DNA of 64,000 bases from assembly GCA_020638835.1 (NCBI GenBank), contig JACKHV010000004.1, positions 124,001 through 188,000 on the forward strand. Direction: 5' to 3'. Position numbers and translations under genes: made by a program. The notes under the pieces were generated by a model. That model was not told the DNA's origin. It did no database searches and was given only the letters and a program-made list of their open reading frames with translations. Shown piece after piece: positions 32,857 to 41,984 of the stretch (its first letter is position 1; every line of letters starts with the position of its first letter). The stretch is from Planctomycetota bacterium (GTDB taxonomy: Bacteria > Planctomycetota > UBA1135 > GCA-002686595).

Positions 32857-33825
32857 ATGTCGACCTCCCAGACCGCACCGGCGACCGCCGTCCCCGTCGA
32901 GGACGCGCTCGCGCTGCTCGAGACGCCCCTCCTGGACCTCGTCCACCGGGCCGCCACGGTCCACCGCGAGCACCACGATCCCCGCCGCATCCAGTGCAGC
33001 CAGCTGCTGTCGATCAAGACCGGCGGCTGCCCCGAGGACTGCGGCTACTGCTCGCAGAGCGGCCACTCGAAGTCGCCCGTCGCGCGCGAGGCGCTGATGG
33101 ACACCGAGGCCGTCCTGGCCGACGCGCGCCAGGCGAAGGCGAGCGGCGCGGACCGCTTCTGCATGGGCGCCGCGTGGCGCGGCGTGAAGGACGGCGAGGA
33201 CTTCGACCGCGTGATCGAGATGGTCAAGGGCGTCAAGCAGCTCGGACTCGAGTCGTGCGTGACGCTCGGCATGCTCGAGCCGCACCAGGCGGAACGCCTC
33301 GCCGAAGCCGGGCTCGACTTCTACAACCACAACCTCGACACCGGACGCAGCCACTACGACAAGGTCGTGACGACGCACAGCTACGACGACCGCCTGCGCA
33401 CGCTGCACGCCGTCCGTCAGGCGGGTGTCTCCGTCTGCAGCGGCGGCATACTCGGCCTCGGGGAAGACCGCACGGCGCGCGCCGAGCTGCTCGCCGAACT
33501 CGCGAGCCTCGACCCGGCGCCCGAGAGCGTTCCGATCAACACGCTCGTTCCGATCGAAGGCACGCCGATGTCCGAGCGTCAGAACGTCGACTGGACCGAG
33601 CTGGTCCGCGTCGTCGCCGCGGCGCGCATCCTGATGCCGCGCGCGGACATCCGCTTGTCGGCGGGTCGGCGCGAGCTTCACGACGCCGCGCAGGCGATGT
33701 GCTTCATGGCCGGCGCGAACTCGATCTTCGTCGGCGAGAAGCTGCTGACGACGCCGAACCCGGAACCCGGCTCGGACGCCGCGCTGCTCGGCCGACTCGG
33801 CCTCGTTCCCGCCGGGCGCGAGTAA
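32857..33825 (+). CDS. bioB: biotin synthase
   Basis: Radical SAM enzyme inserting sulfur into dethiobiotin. The cluster motif is CPEDCGYC (C58, C62, C65), preceded by QLLSIKTGG. The 2Fe-2S cysteines are expected in DRFCMGAAWRGVKDG, VCSGGILGLGE and ESCVTLGML; the arginine ligand is in RLSAGRREL. Length 322. ATG 32857 matches the family start; an in-frame ATG at 32800 is upstream of the promoter box. First gene of bioB-bioFD-bioA. Confidence 0.96.
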   Translation: MSTSQTAPATAVPVEDALALLETPLLDLVHRAATVHREHHDPRRIQCSQLLSIKTGGCPEDCGYCSQSGHSKSPVAREALMDTEAVLADARQAKASGADRFCMGAAWRGVKDGEDFDRVIEMVKGVKQLGLESCVTLGMLEPHQAERLAEAGLDFYNHNLDTGRSHYDKVVTTHSYDDRLRTLHAVRQAGVSVCSGGILGLGEDRTARAELLAELASLDPAPESVPINTLVPIEGTPMSERQNVDWTELVRVVAAARILMPRADIRLSAGRRELHDAAQAMCFMAGANSIFVGEKLLTTPNPEPGSDAALLGRLGLVPAGRE

Positions 33826-33838
33826 GGAGGGTTCCGCC

Positions 33839-35644
33839 TTGGGGCGTCCCCTCGACGACCAGCTCGCGCGCGAGGCCGAAGCGCTGCGGGCCGCTGGTCT
33901 CTGGCGCGAACTCGCGCCGGACACCGGACTCGCCGACTTCACCAGCAACGACTACCTCGGACTGTCGCGCGACGCGCGCGTGGTCGAGGCGGCGTGCGCG
34001 GCGGTGCGCGAACACGGCGCGGGCGCGCGGGCCTCGCGCTTGCTCGGCGGCGGCTCGCCGCTCGATCGCGCCGCGGAAGACGCGTGCGCCGCGTGGCTCG
34101 GCGACGAGGCCGGGCTCTTGTTCCCCAGCGCCTTCCAGGCGAACCTCGGACTGCTGGGAGCACTCGCCGGCCCCGGCGACGTGATCTGTTCGGACGCGCT
34201 GAACCACGCCTCGATCATCGACGGCGTGCGCCTTTCGCGCGCCGAAGCGCGGATCTTCGCGCACGCGGACCTCGAAGCGCTCGAGCGCGAGCTCGCCGCG
34301 GCGCGCGCGGCCCGGCGACGCTTGGTCGTCACCGAAGGCGTGTTCTCGATGGACGGCGACGTCCCGCCGCTGCGCAAGATGCACGAGCTGTGCGCGGAGT
34401 ACGACGCGTGGCTCGTCGTCGACGAAGCGCACGCGGTCGGCTTGGTCGGCCCCGAGGGCGCGGGCGCGTGGGCTCAGGTCGCCGCCGACGGACGCGGCGC
34501 ACAGCGGCTCGCGGCGCGCGTGATCGCGTGCGGCAAGGCGCTCGGCGCGGCCGGCGGCATCGTCGTCGGTTCGCGCGCGCTGCGCGAACAGCTGGTCAAC
34601 CGCGCGCGGTCCTTCGTTTTCACGACCGGAGCCCCGCCGGCCGTCGCGGGCGCGATCCGCGCGGCGATCGAGCTCGCCCGCGATGCCGACGACCGACGCG
34701 CGCGGGTGCGGGCGTCGATGGAACGCCTCTGCGCGCAGCTCGACGCGCCCGCGCCGCCGGCCGCGATCCTGCCGGTCCTCGTCGGTGACGAGTCGCGCGC
34801 GCTCGCCGCGGCGGATGCTTGCCGCGGTGCCGGACTCGACGTACGCGCCGTGCGCCCGCCCACCGTGCCCGAAGGCGGTTCGCGATTGCGCGTCGTGCTG
34901 CACGCGACGAACACCGACGCGGAACTCGAACGACTCGCCGCCGCACTGGCCGACGTGCCGCGCCTGGCGACGGCGCGCGCGAAGAGTACGACGCACGGAC
35001 CGCTGTTCGTCGTCGGCACGGACACCGACATCGGCAAGACGGTCGCGTCCGCGCTCTGCGCCCGCGCGGCCGCGCGGCTCGGACCCGCGACCTACTGGAA
35101 GCCGGTGCAGACGGGCGACGACTCGGACACTGCCGAGGTCGGGCGGCTCTGCGCGGACACGGAACTCGCGCTCGTTGCGCCGGTGCACCACTTCCCGCTG
35201 CCGGCTTCGCCGCACGAAGCCGCGGCAGCGGCGGACTCCGCCGTCGACCTCGCGCGCATCGACGCGCGCCTCGACGAACTCGCCGGCTCGGGCAGTCGCT
35301 TAATCGTCGAGCTCGCGGGCGGCCTGCTCGTCCCCTACGACGACCGCACCACGCAGCTCGACTGGGTCGCGCGCCGCCGGCCCGATCTGCTGCTCGTCGC
35401 GCGCTCGGGGCTCGGCACCCTGAACCACACCTTGCTCTCGATCGAAGCGCTGCGGCGCCGCGGGCTCGTGCCGCGCGCACTGCTGCTGGTCGGAGCGCCG
35501 CACGCGTCGAACCGCGAGACGCTCGCGCGCATGAGCGGCGTGCGCCACGTGCTCGAGCTGCCGGTGCTGCCAGAGCTCTCCGCGTCCGCTCTCGGCGCAT
35601 GGCTCGACGCGAACCCGCTGGGCTTCTTGTTCGAGGCACGATGA
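33839..35644 (+). CDS. fused 8-amino-7-oxononanoate synthase / dethiobiotin synthetase (BioF-BioD)
   Basis: One 601-residue frame holding two biotin enzymes. Residues 1 to about 378 are BioF: TSNDYLGLSRD, GAGARASRLLGGGSPLDRAAE, VTEGVFSMDGDVPPL, VVDEAHAVGLVG and the PLP lysine K233 in VIACGKALGAAGG. After a short linker, residues from about 385 are BioD: FVVGTDTDIGKTV with P-loop K400, YWKPVQTGDDSDT, and VELAGGLLVPYDDRTTQLDW. All expected active-site blocks are present in both halves, and there is no internal stop, so both should be active. Start TTG 33839, after a strong AAGGAGGG. The stop overlaps the bioA ATG (ATGA). Confidence 0.93.
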   Translation: MGRPLDDQLAREAEALRAAGLWRELAPDTGLADFTSNDYLGLSRDARVVEAACAAVREHGAGARASRLLGGGSPLDRAAEDACAAWLGDEAGLLFPSAFQANLGLLGALAGPGDVICSDALNHASIIDGVRLSRAEARIFAHADLEALERELAAARAARRRLVVTEGVFSMDGDVPPLRKMHELCAEYDAWLVVDEAHAVGLVGPEGAGAWAQVAADGRGAQRLAARVIACGKALGAAGGIVVGSRALREQLVNRARSFVFTTGAPPAVAGAIRAAIELARDADDRRARVRASMERLCAQLDAPAPPAAILPVLVGDESRALAAADACRGAGLDVRAVRPPTVPEGGSRLRVVLHATNTDAELERLAAALADVPRLATARAKSTTHGPLFVVGTDTDIGKTVASALCARAAARLGPATYWKPVQTGDDSDTAEVGRLCADTELALVAPVHHFPLPASPHEAAAAADSAVDLARIDARLDELAGSGSRLIVELAGGLLVPYDDRTTQLDWVARRRPDLLLVARSGLGTLNHTLLSIEALRRRGLVPRALLLVGAPHASNRETLARMSGVRHVLELPVLPELSASALGAWLDANPLGFLFEAR

Positions 35645-36915
35645 GCACCGAACGAGGAGACGACCTGCTCGCGCGCGACGCCGCGCACGTCTGGCACCCG
35701 TACACGCAGCACGGGCTCGAGACCGACTTCTTGCCGGTCGCGAGCGCGCGGGACGCGACGCTCACGCTGACCGACGGGCGCACGCTGATCGACGGGATCA
35801 GCTCGTGGTGGGCGTGCCTGCACGGTCACTCGCATCCGCGCATGGTCGCGGCGATCACGGAACAACTCGGTGAGCTCGACCACGTGCTGTTCGGCGGCGC
35901 GACGCACGAGCCGGCCGTGCGCCTGGCCGAAGAACTCGTCGCGCTGGCCCCCGCGGGCCTGAACCGCGTCTTCTTCTCCGACAACGGCTCGACGGCGGTC
36001 GAAGTCGCGCTGAAGATGGTCGTGCAGGCGTGGCTCCACCGCGGCGAGCCCGCGCGGCGCGTGTTCGTCGCGCTCGAAGGTGGATACCACGGCGACACTT
36101 TCGGCGCGATGGCGGTCGGCGATCCCGACCCCTTCTTCCTGCCCTTCGAGGAGATGCTCTTCGAAGTGCGCCGCGTCCCCGCTGACGCCGCGGCCCTGCG
36201 CAACGCGCTGGACGAGCTCGGCGGCCGCGCCGCGGGCTTCATCTGCGAACCACTCGTGCAAGCGGCCGGCGGGATGGTGATGCAGCCGCCCGACTTCCTG
36301 CGCGAAGTGCGCCGCGCCTGCGACGACGCGTGCGTCCCCTGGATCGCCGACGAGGTGATGACGGGCTTCGGCCGCACCGGCGCGCTCTTCGCGTGCGACC
36401 GCGCGGGAGTCTCGCCCGACTACCTGTGCCTCGCGAAGGGCCTGACCGGCGGCAACTTCCCGCTCTCCGTGACACTCGCGCACGAGGCGACGTTCGAGGC
36501 CTTCAAGTCGGAGGACCGCGGCCGCGCGTTCTTCCACGGCCACACCTTCACCGCGAACCCCGTCGGTTGCGCCGCGGGACTCGCCTCCCTGGCGATCTGC
36601 CGCGACGAGCACACCGCCGCACGCCTCGACGTGATCGGCGCCCGCATCGAGAACGCCCTCACCGACCACTTCGGCGACGGCGCCCACACCCGCAACCTGC
36701 GACGCACCGGCGGCATCGTCGCCTTCGACCTGCCCTCGAGCGAATCCGGCTACCTCGCCTCCGCCGCCCCCCGCCTGCGCGCCCTCGCCGTCGAACACGG
36801 TGTCCTCCTGCGCCCCCTCGGCAACGTCCTTTACACGATGCCGCCCTCGTGCACGACCGAGTCGGAGTGCGACCAAATCACTTCCGCCCTCCTCGCTCTC
36901 GACGCCGCCGACTAG
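35641..36915 (+). CDS. bioA: adenosylmethionine-8-amino-7-oxononanoate aminotransferase
   Basis: PLP aminotransferase making 7,8-diaminononanoate. HVWHPYTQH, GISSWWACLHGHSHP, FFSDNGSTAVEVALKM, EGGYHGDTFGAM, FICEPLVQAAGGM, WIADEVMTGFGRTG and CLAKGLTGG with the Schiff-base lysine K266 are all in place in 424 residues. The WHPYTQ motif separates BioA from related ornithine or GABA aminotransferases. Coupled to the BioF-BioD gene. No bioC or bioH lies nearby, so pimeloyl precursor genes must be elsewhere. Confidence 0.96.
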   Translation: MSTERGDDLLARDAAHVWHPYTQHGLETDFLPVASARDATLTLTDGRTLIDGISSWWACLHGHSHPRMVAAITEQLGELDHVLFGGATHEPAVRLAEELVALAPAGLNRVFFSDNGSTAVEVALKMVVQAWLHRGEPARRVFVALEGGYHGDTFGAMAVGDPDPFFLPFEEMLFEVRRVPADAAALRNALDELGGRAAGFICEPLVQAAGGMVMQPPDFLREVRRACDDACVPWIADEVMTGFGRTGALFACDRAGVSPDYLCLAKGLTGGNFPLSVTLAHEATFEAFKSEDRGRAFFHGHTFTANPVGCAAGLASLAICRDEHTAARLDVIGARIENALTDHFGDGAHTRNLRRTGGIVAFDLPSSESGYLASAAPRLRALAVEHGVLLRPLGNVLYTMPPSCTTESECDQITSALLALDAAD

Positions 36916-36946
36916 CCCGCGGCGAAGGTCACCTCCGCCGCCTCCA

Positions 36947-37096
36947 CCGAAGGTCGCCCTTCGGCTGGAAGCCGACGCTAGCGGTCGGCTCCTCCTTCCG
37001 ATCCGCCGGCCGCGCCGAACCGTGGTTCGTTCTTCTTCCTTTCCTTCGTGTTCTTCGTGCGAGGCTAGCTGACCGTGCCGGCAGCTCCCAGCTGCC
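36947..37096. repeat. cluster of three palindromes, REP-like
   Basis: In the 234 bases after bioA are: CCGAAGG-TCGC-CCTTCGG (36947-36964); GGAAGCCGAC paired with GTCGGCTCC (36967-36992) enclosing GCTAGCG; and GGCAGCT-CCC-AGCTGCC (37080-37096). A pyrimidine-rich stretch at 37028-37060 (TTCTTC/TTCGTG imperfect repeats) lies between the last two. Such palindromes are often dispersed in planctomycete genomes, as far as I recall; there are no other copies here. The second could terminate the biotin operon. Confidence 0.55.
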
Positions 37097-37149
37097 AGAA
37101 GCGCGCTGGCGCAAGAAGCGCTACGCGAGAGTTCGAGCCGACGGCGCGG

Positions 37150-37734
37150 TCAAGGCGCGGTGGCGTCGGTCGGGGGCTCGCCGGCCAGGCGAGCCACTTG
37201 GGAGCGGACGAAGTCGGCTTGCTTGCCGCCGTCCATACCGTTGTGCCGCGCTTCCTCGAGCGCTTGGTCGAGCGGTACGCCGAGCTGGGCGGCGCGGAAG
37301 ATCGCGACGAACATCGCGCAGCGTCCGCCCGAGCCGCAGAAGAGCAAGAAGGGTCCGGCGCTCTCGTCGCCGAGCTTCGCGAGGACCAGGTCGACCGTCT
37401 CGTCGTTCAGGAAGTGTTCGCGCGTCAGCGCCAGGTCGAAGTATCGCAGTCCGAGCTCCGACGAGACGCCGCGCACGTCGCAGCGCGTGTCCTCTTCCGG
37501 CAAGGAGAGATCGACGACCGTGCGGATGCCGCGGCGCCGCGCCAGGTCCAGGTCGTCCGCGCACGGTGCGCTCCCGAACCAGACGTCGCCGGTGCGCGAG
37601 ACGTTGCGCATGCGTCCGAAGTCCGCGGACTCGATCGCCGGAACGCTCGAGTCCACGACGTCCTCGCGGAAGACGCGGCAGGCCGAGAGCGCGAGGCAGG
37701 AGCCGAGGACGATGGACGTGAGGATGATGCGCAT
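37150..37734 (-). CDS. lipoprotein with a dual-specificity-phosphatase-like domain
   Basis: 194 residues with a lipoprotein signal (CLALSAC, C19). NVSRTGDVWFGSAPCADDLDLARRRGIRTVVDLSLPEEDTRC and FLLFCGSGGRCAMF match the DUF442/beta-lactamase-hydrolase-like phosphatase group, where the CxSGxR loop is the phosphate-binding cysteine motif. Here it reads CGSGGR, retaining the cysteine and arginine. The HC histidine before it is phenylalanine, a departure that may lower activity. An envelope phosphatase is plausible but unproven. Confidence 0.7.
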   Translation of the reverse strand: MRIILTSIVLGSCLALSACRVFREDVVDSSVPAIESADFGRMRNVSRTGDVWFGSAPCADDLDLARRRGIRTVVDLSLPEEDTRCDVRGVSSELGLRYFDLALTREHFLNDETVDLVLAKLGDESAGPFLLFCGSGGRCAMFVAIFRAAQLGVPLDQALEEARHNGMDGGKQADFVRSQVARLAGEPPTDATAP

Positions 37735-37773
37735 GGCGGAGCTGAAGTCGGGGGCGAGCTTACGCCGACTCGC

Positions 37774-38157
37774 TCAGGCCGTTGGCTTTTCCTGACCGAT
37801 CCCCCGCGCCGCCCACGCGAACGCGCCCCAGCCGACGAGGAAGGCGGTTCCGCCGAAGGGCGTGATCGCGCCGAACCAGCGCGGGGCGCCGAGCCCCATC
37901 GCGTAGAGCGAGCCGCTGAAGAGCAGCGTGCCGAGCAGGAAGCACCAACCGACGAGGTTGCCACCCGACTTCAGGCGACGGAACAACCCGAACGCGAGCA
38001 TGCCGAGGGCGTGCAGCGCTTGATACTGCACGGCGGTCGCCCACCACGCCGTCTGTTCGGCGTCGAGCTTGTCCTTCAAGCCGTGCGCCGCGAAGGCGCC
38101 CAGGGTGACGGTCAAGAACGCGCTCAGCGCGCCGATCGAGATCCAGTTCGGCTTCAT
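37774..38157 (-). CDS. DUF423 small membrane protein
   Basis: 127 residues with four membrane segments. LSAFLTVTLGAFAAHGLKDKL, YQALHALGMLAFGL, FLLGTLLFSGSLYAMGL and ITPFGGTAFLVGWGAFAWAA are the DUF423 (YgdD-like) pattern. Its ATG overlaps the stop of the preceding gene by four bases, so it is co-translated. Function unknown. Confidence 0.88.
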   Translation of the reverse strand: MKPNWISIGALSAFLTVTLGAFAAHGLKDKLDAEQTAWWATAVQYQALHALGMLAFGLFRRLKSGGNLVGWCFLLGTLLFSGSLYAMGLGAPRWFGAITPFGGTAFLVGWGAFAWAARGIGQEKPTA

Positions 38158-39134
38158 CGTTCGATGCTTCGTTCGGTTTCTTCGGGCAGTCCGCGGACGA
38201 GCGCGCGCGAGACGGCTCCCGCGAAGTCGTCGCCGGCGGCGAGCTCGGCGAGTGGTGAGCGCAGGATCGACGAGCGCACGTCCTGGTAGCGCTGCATGCG
38301 CTCCGCGACGAGCGCTTCGAGGCGCTTCGCGATGCGCCGGATCGGCAAGCCGTGCAGGCCGAGCGTCTCCCACTCTTCTTCCGGGACGAGTCGCTCGACG
38401 AGCGCCGCGGGCCCCGGCGGCAGCGTGTGGATCAAGGCGTGGATGCGGTCGTCCTGGTGGTTGCGCGCGGCGCGGTTGCGCATCCACAGGCCCGTCGCGG
38501 CGAGCGCGAAGCCGGCCGACCAGAGCGTCATCGACACGGGGAAGTCGATGCCCGTCGGCGGAAACCCGAGCTCGGTCGGCGTGAACGAACCGAGGTTCAC
38601 CGTGCGCACCGAGTCGAGCCACGGCGCGTCGAGCCAGCTGACGATCGGCAGCTCGATCGACATGACGGCCCAGCGGTGTTCGGACCCTTGCCAGGTGATC
38701 CACAGGCGGAAGACGAGCATCAAGCCCATCGCGACGAGCGTGCCGCCGGTGATCTCCGGTCCGCCCGGTTGGCTGCGCGAGCGACGTCGCGCGAGCAACC
38801 AGAAGAGCAGCAGCAGCTCGAAGAACATCCACGAACCGCCGGGTGCGAGCACTCCCGCGACGCAGAACGACATGCCGAGGAATCCGCACGCCGCGGAGAA
38901 ACCCGCGACCCAGTCCGTCGGCAACTTCCCTCCGACACTCGCCTGCACCAGGCTTGCCGCGAGCGCGACGAGCGCGCCCACGCCGAGCGCGGTGTAGCCC
39001 GTGCCGACGAGGTCGCCGTTCCCGTCGACCTGCAGGCCGAGCAACACGCCGCCCAGCCCGATCATCAGGCACGCGAGCGCGAGGTGCAGCTCGGCGTGCC
39101 GCGTCTCGTGGCGCGGGAGCTCGAGCAACTTCAC
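38154..39134 (-). CDS. polytopic membrane protein of unknown function
   Basis: 326 residues: seven or so membrane segments in the first 230 residues (ACLMIGLGGVLLGLQV, TALGVGALVALAASLVQA, FLGMSFCVAGVLA, MFFELLLLFWLLA, LVAMGLMLVFRLWITWQ, LWSAGFALAATGLWM), then a soluble tail rich in arginine and leucine that may be helical. The start is GTG 39134, overlapping the previous stop (GTGA). No family is recognised. It is the middle gene of three coupled by 4-base overlaps. Confidence 0.68.
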   Translation of the reverse strand: MKLLELPRHETRHAELHLALACLMIGLGGVLLGLQVDGNGDLVGTGYTALGVGALVALAASLVQASVGGKLPTDWVAGFSAACGFLGMSFCVAGVLAPGGSWMFFELLLLFWLLARRRSRSQPGGPEITGGTLVAMGLMLVFRLWITWQGSEHRWAVMSIELPIVSWLDAPWLDSVRTVNLGSFTPTELGFPPTGIDFPVSMTLWSAGFALAATGLWMRNRAARNHQDDRIHALIHTLPPGPAALVERLVPEEEWETLGLHGLPIRRIAKRLEALVAERMQRYQDVRSSILRSPLAELAAGDDFAGAVSRALVRGLPEETERSIER

Positions 39135-39937
39135 TCCTCGCACTCCCCGTCGAGGTCCTTGAAGCTGACGCGCGCTTCCTGGTCGAAGCCGAGCAGGAAG
39201 TCGCCGTCCCCTTCCAGCAGGCTGGTCGCGCGGCCGTAGCGCGCCTGGACCGCCGCGCCGAAGTTCGTGCGCTTCTGTTCGGTGATGCCGACGAGCCGTT
39301 CGAGCGTGCTGCGCGCGCGGGCGTACGCGGCGTCGTCGCGGCCGAAGGTCGGCGCTTGGTAGGCGGTCCGCATCGCGCGCCCGTAGATCACCACGGCGGA
39401 CAGCGCGGGTTCGTAGAGCAACGCGTCCTCCAGCGAACCATCGGAGCGCGCGATCAACCACTCGGCGACGAGCCCGCCCAGTCGTCCCGCGTCCTCGCCG
39501 CCGCCCAGGAAGCCCGAGTCCCACTCCGTGCGGCGCGCGAGCGCGACGAGCAGTGTCAGCGCGGCGAGCGCTTCTTCCGACGAGCCGCGGACGAGTTCCG
39601 CGTTGAGCTGCTCGAACTCGAGGCCGACGGCCGTGTCGAGCCAGGCGCCGAGCCGCGGGCAGCCGTCCAGGTCGATGACGGTCTCCCGCATCTTCACCCA
39701 GCGCTCGCGCCGCGACTCCGCGACGTGTTCGTCGAGCTCCGCGACGCGCAGGCTCGCGCCGCCGAGCAGGAACTGCAGGGGTTCCGGCAAGCGCAGCGCC
39801 GCCTCGGACTCGCTGGGTCCGTAGACGCGCTGCGGCTGCAGGGCGCGCACGCCGAGCGCGGCGACGAGCAGCACGCAGGTCGTGCCGACCATCGCGCGCA
39901 GCCACCCGCGCCCTTGGATGCTCCCTCGGTCAGTCAT
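39131..39937 (-). CDS. membrane-anchored protein of unknown function
   Basis: 268 residues with one N-terminal membrane segment (MVGTTCVLLVAALGVRAL) and a large presumably extracytoplasmic domain rich in leucine, alanine and arginine (helical, TPR-like in character but without a clean repeat). No family recognised. First of the three coupled genes; its ATG is 25 bases after the stop of the GST-like gene, so it may share that promoter. Confidence 0.6.
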   Translation of the reverse strand: MTDRGSIQGRGWLRAMVGTTCVLLVAALGVRALQPQRVYGPSESEAALRLPEPLQFLLGGASLRVAELDEHVAESRRERWVKMRETVIDLDGCPRLGAWLDTAVGLEFEQLNAELVRGSSEEALAALTLLVALARRTEWDSGFLGGGEDAGRLGGLVAEWLIARSDGSLEDALLYEPALSAVVIYGRAMRTAYQAPTFGRDDAAYARARSTLERLVGITEQKRTNFGAAVQARYGRATSLLEGDGDFLLGFDQEARVSFKDLDGECEE

Positions 39938-39962
39938 TCGGTTCCGCGGACCGGAGCGTGGT

Positions 39963-40604
39963 TCAGCGGTCGTACGCCATCACGCGGGTCACGTAGTCGC
40001 GAGTCTGCGCACAGTCCCCCGGGATCTTCAAGAATCCCGCGATGAAGCGGCAGATGTCCTCCGCCGGGCCGGACTTCTCGATGAAGCCCGCCGGCAGGTG
40101 CCCGTAGGCGAGCAGCGGCACGACGCACAGGTCCGCAGCCGTGATGCGATCGCCGCAGAGCGTCTGCTTCCCGGCCAGTGCGTCCTCGATCGCGCGACAG
40201 CGTTCGTCGAAGATCTTCTGCGCGCGTTCCGCCTCGGCGGGCTTCTTCTTCTCCGAGAAGCACTGCTCGAAGGCGATCCCGATCGGTTCGCCGAACCCAC
40301 CGCCGCGGGTCTTCTGTTCCCACTGCTCGATCTGGCGCAGCTCGTCGCGATCCGCGGAGAACAGGCGCTTGTCGCCGGCGAGGTTCGCGTCGAGGTAGCG
40401 CAGGATCGCGCTCGAGTCGAAGAGCCGCACGGTCCCGTGGGTGATCGCGGGGCAGAGCGGCTGGCCGCTCGCCTCGAGGACCTGCTTGCGGTCCATCGGG
40501 TGCACGCTGACCTTCTCATAGGGCGTTCCGAGGTACCCCAATGCCAAGCGAACCTTGATCGAGTTCGGGCTGGGGTGGAGGTCGTAGAGGGTGAGTTCCG
40601 CCAT
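39963..40604 (-). CDS. glutathione S-transferase-like protein
   Basis: 213 residues: an N-terminal thioredoxin fold (LTLYDLHPSPNSIKVRLALGYLGTPYEKVSV, LCPAITHGTVRLFDSSAILRYLD with the conserved cis-proline and DSSAI motif) and a C-terminal helical domain (ITAADLCVVPLLAYG). The serine at PSPNS is the likely thiol-activating residue. Start ATG 40604 follows GAAGGACG. Substrate unknown. Divergent from the PDZ gene. Confidence 0.85.
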   Translation of the reverse strand: MAELTLYDLHPSPNSIKVRLALGYLGTPYEKVSVHPMDRKQVLEASGQPLCPAITHGTVRLFDSSAILRYLDANLAGDKRLFSADRDELRQIEQWEQKTRGGGFGEPIGIAFEQCFSEKKKPAEAERAQKIFDERCRAIEDALAGKQTLCGDRITAADLCVVPLLAYGHLPAGFIEKSGPAEDICRFIAGFLKIPGDCAQTRDYVTRVMAYDR

Positions 40605-40778
40605 GTCGCACGTCCTTCGAGGGCCTGCCGCCGGCCCGCGGAGTGCGTTCCGGTCGGCCCGAGAGTCTAAGCGTCCGTACGCCGAGAATCTGTGAGGCCG
40701 GCGCCGGATCCGCGCCATCACTTCCCGGAGAGCTGCGTAGCTCGGGGTGGAACGCCCACCGGGCGGAGGCAAGCACCC

Positions 40779-41858
40779 ATGAACATGAAACGTAGCTGGA
40801 TCATTCCTTTGGTGGCGGTGTCGGCCGGGCTGGCCCTCGCCGCCCGTTCGCAATCGGGCAGCGGCACGCCGCTCACCCCCGTCGACGACGGGGCCGGCGC
40901 GACACACGTCGAGCCGCTGCAGGCCGCCTTCGACGCGGCGCACTGGAAGGCTGCACTGACGCAAGACGACTTCGCGGCGCGCTATCGCGCGATGCGCGAA
41001 TTGATCGGCGAGGCGCGCACCAACCCCGATGCGCGCGCCGCGCTCGAGGAGTGGGCGAAGGGCTCCGACTCCGGCCTCGCCTGGACGGCCTACGTCGCCC
41101 TGGCGGAAGTGCAAGCGAGCCCCCACGGCGTGCGCACCGATCCCTTCGACTCGTGGTTCCACGGCGGACCGATGGCCGCCGACCCGCTGGACGACGACTT
41201 CTTCGGCCAGGGCGGCTTCGGTCGCGGGATGTTCCGCGGCGACCCCTTCGCGATCTCCGACTTGATGCGCGAGATGCAGGAGTCGCTCGACCGCCTGCCG
41301 CAGGGTGCCGAGCGACACAGCCAGGGGCTCTCGATCGAGTCCGGCCCCGACGGCGTGAAGGTCGAGCGCCGCACGAACGTCGACGGTGACGAGACGGTCG
41401 AGACCTACGAGGCCGAGAGCATGGAGCAGCTGCTCGAGCTGCACCCCGAGCTGAAGGACGAGCTGCGCCTGCAACCGCTCTCGGGCGGCCAGGACGAGAT
41501 GCGCTCCTTGCTCGACCAACTGCGCACCGAGCTCGACCTGCCGCACTCCGTGCTCGAACCCGGTGAGGTCCGCACGGACGTGCTCGGCGTGATGATGCGG
41601 GAGGCGAACGCTTGGCGCGGACGTGTCGACGGTCTCGAGCCCGGGACGGGGCTCTACGTCGAGAACGTGTTGCCCGGCACGATCGCCGAAGCGGTCGGTC
41701 TGCGGCCCGGCGACATCGTGGCGAAGCTGAACGGCACGCCGCTCAAGACCGCCGCCGACGTGCGCGCCGTGCTGGATGCCCGCGCCGAGGATGGTGCGCT
41801 CGTGATCGAGTGGTTCGACCGGAGCGGCGCGGCGCAACGCCGCGAGTGGAATCCCTAG
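40779..41858 (+). CDS. secreted PDZ-domain protein
   Basis: 359 residues with an uncleaved or cleavable signal (IIPLVAVSAGLALAA). The middle is acidic and glycine/phenylalanine-rich (DDDFFGQGGFGRGMFRG). A single C-terminal PDZ domain is visible as GLYVENVLPGTIAEAVGLRPGDIVAKLNGTPLKTAADVRAVLDA, with the carboxylate-binding GLYVEN loop. There is no trypsin-like protease domain, so it is not a complete HtrA; a scaffold or adaptor role is more likely. ATG 40779 follows GGCGGAGG. Confidence 0.75.
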   Translation: MNMKRSWIIPLVAVSAGLALAARSQSGSGTPLTPVDDGAGATHVEPLQAAFDAAHWKAALTQDDFAARYRAMRELIGEARTNPDARAALEEWAKGSDSGLAWTAYVALAEVQASPHGVRTDPFDSWFHGGPMAADPLDDDFFGQGGFGRGMFRGDPFAISDLMREMQESLDRLPQGAERHSQGLSIESGPDGVKVERRTNVDGDETVETYEAESMEQLLELHPELKDELRLQPLSGGQDEMRSLLDQLRTELDLPHSVLEPGEVRTDVLGVMMREANAWRGRVDGLEPGTGLYVENVLPGTIAEAVGLRPGDIVAKLNGTPLKTAADVRAVLDARAEDGALVIEWFDRSGAAQRREWNP

Positions 41859-41880
41859 GGTCGCGCGCCTCGATCGAAGA

Positions 41881-41916
41881 GGCGGCCCCCGCATCGTGAT
41901 CGATGCGGGGGCCGCC
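41881..41916. terminator. strong bidirectional terminator hairpin
   Basis: Perfect 16-bp arms GGCGGCCCCCGCATCG (41881-41896) and its complement (41901-41916), loop TGAT, followed by TTCG. It sits between the convergent PDZ and vWA genes. Confidence 0.65.
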
Positions 41917-41984
41917 TTCGCACCCCCTGCCGGGGTGCCGCCGCGCATCCCCCCCGGAAGGCGCGGCATCAGGAGTGACATGCG

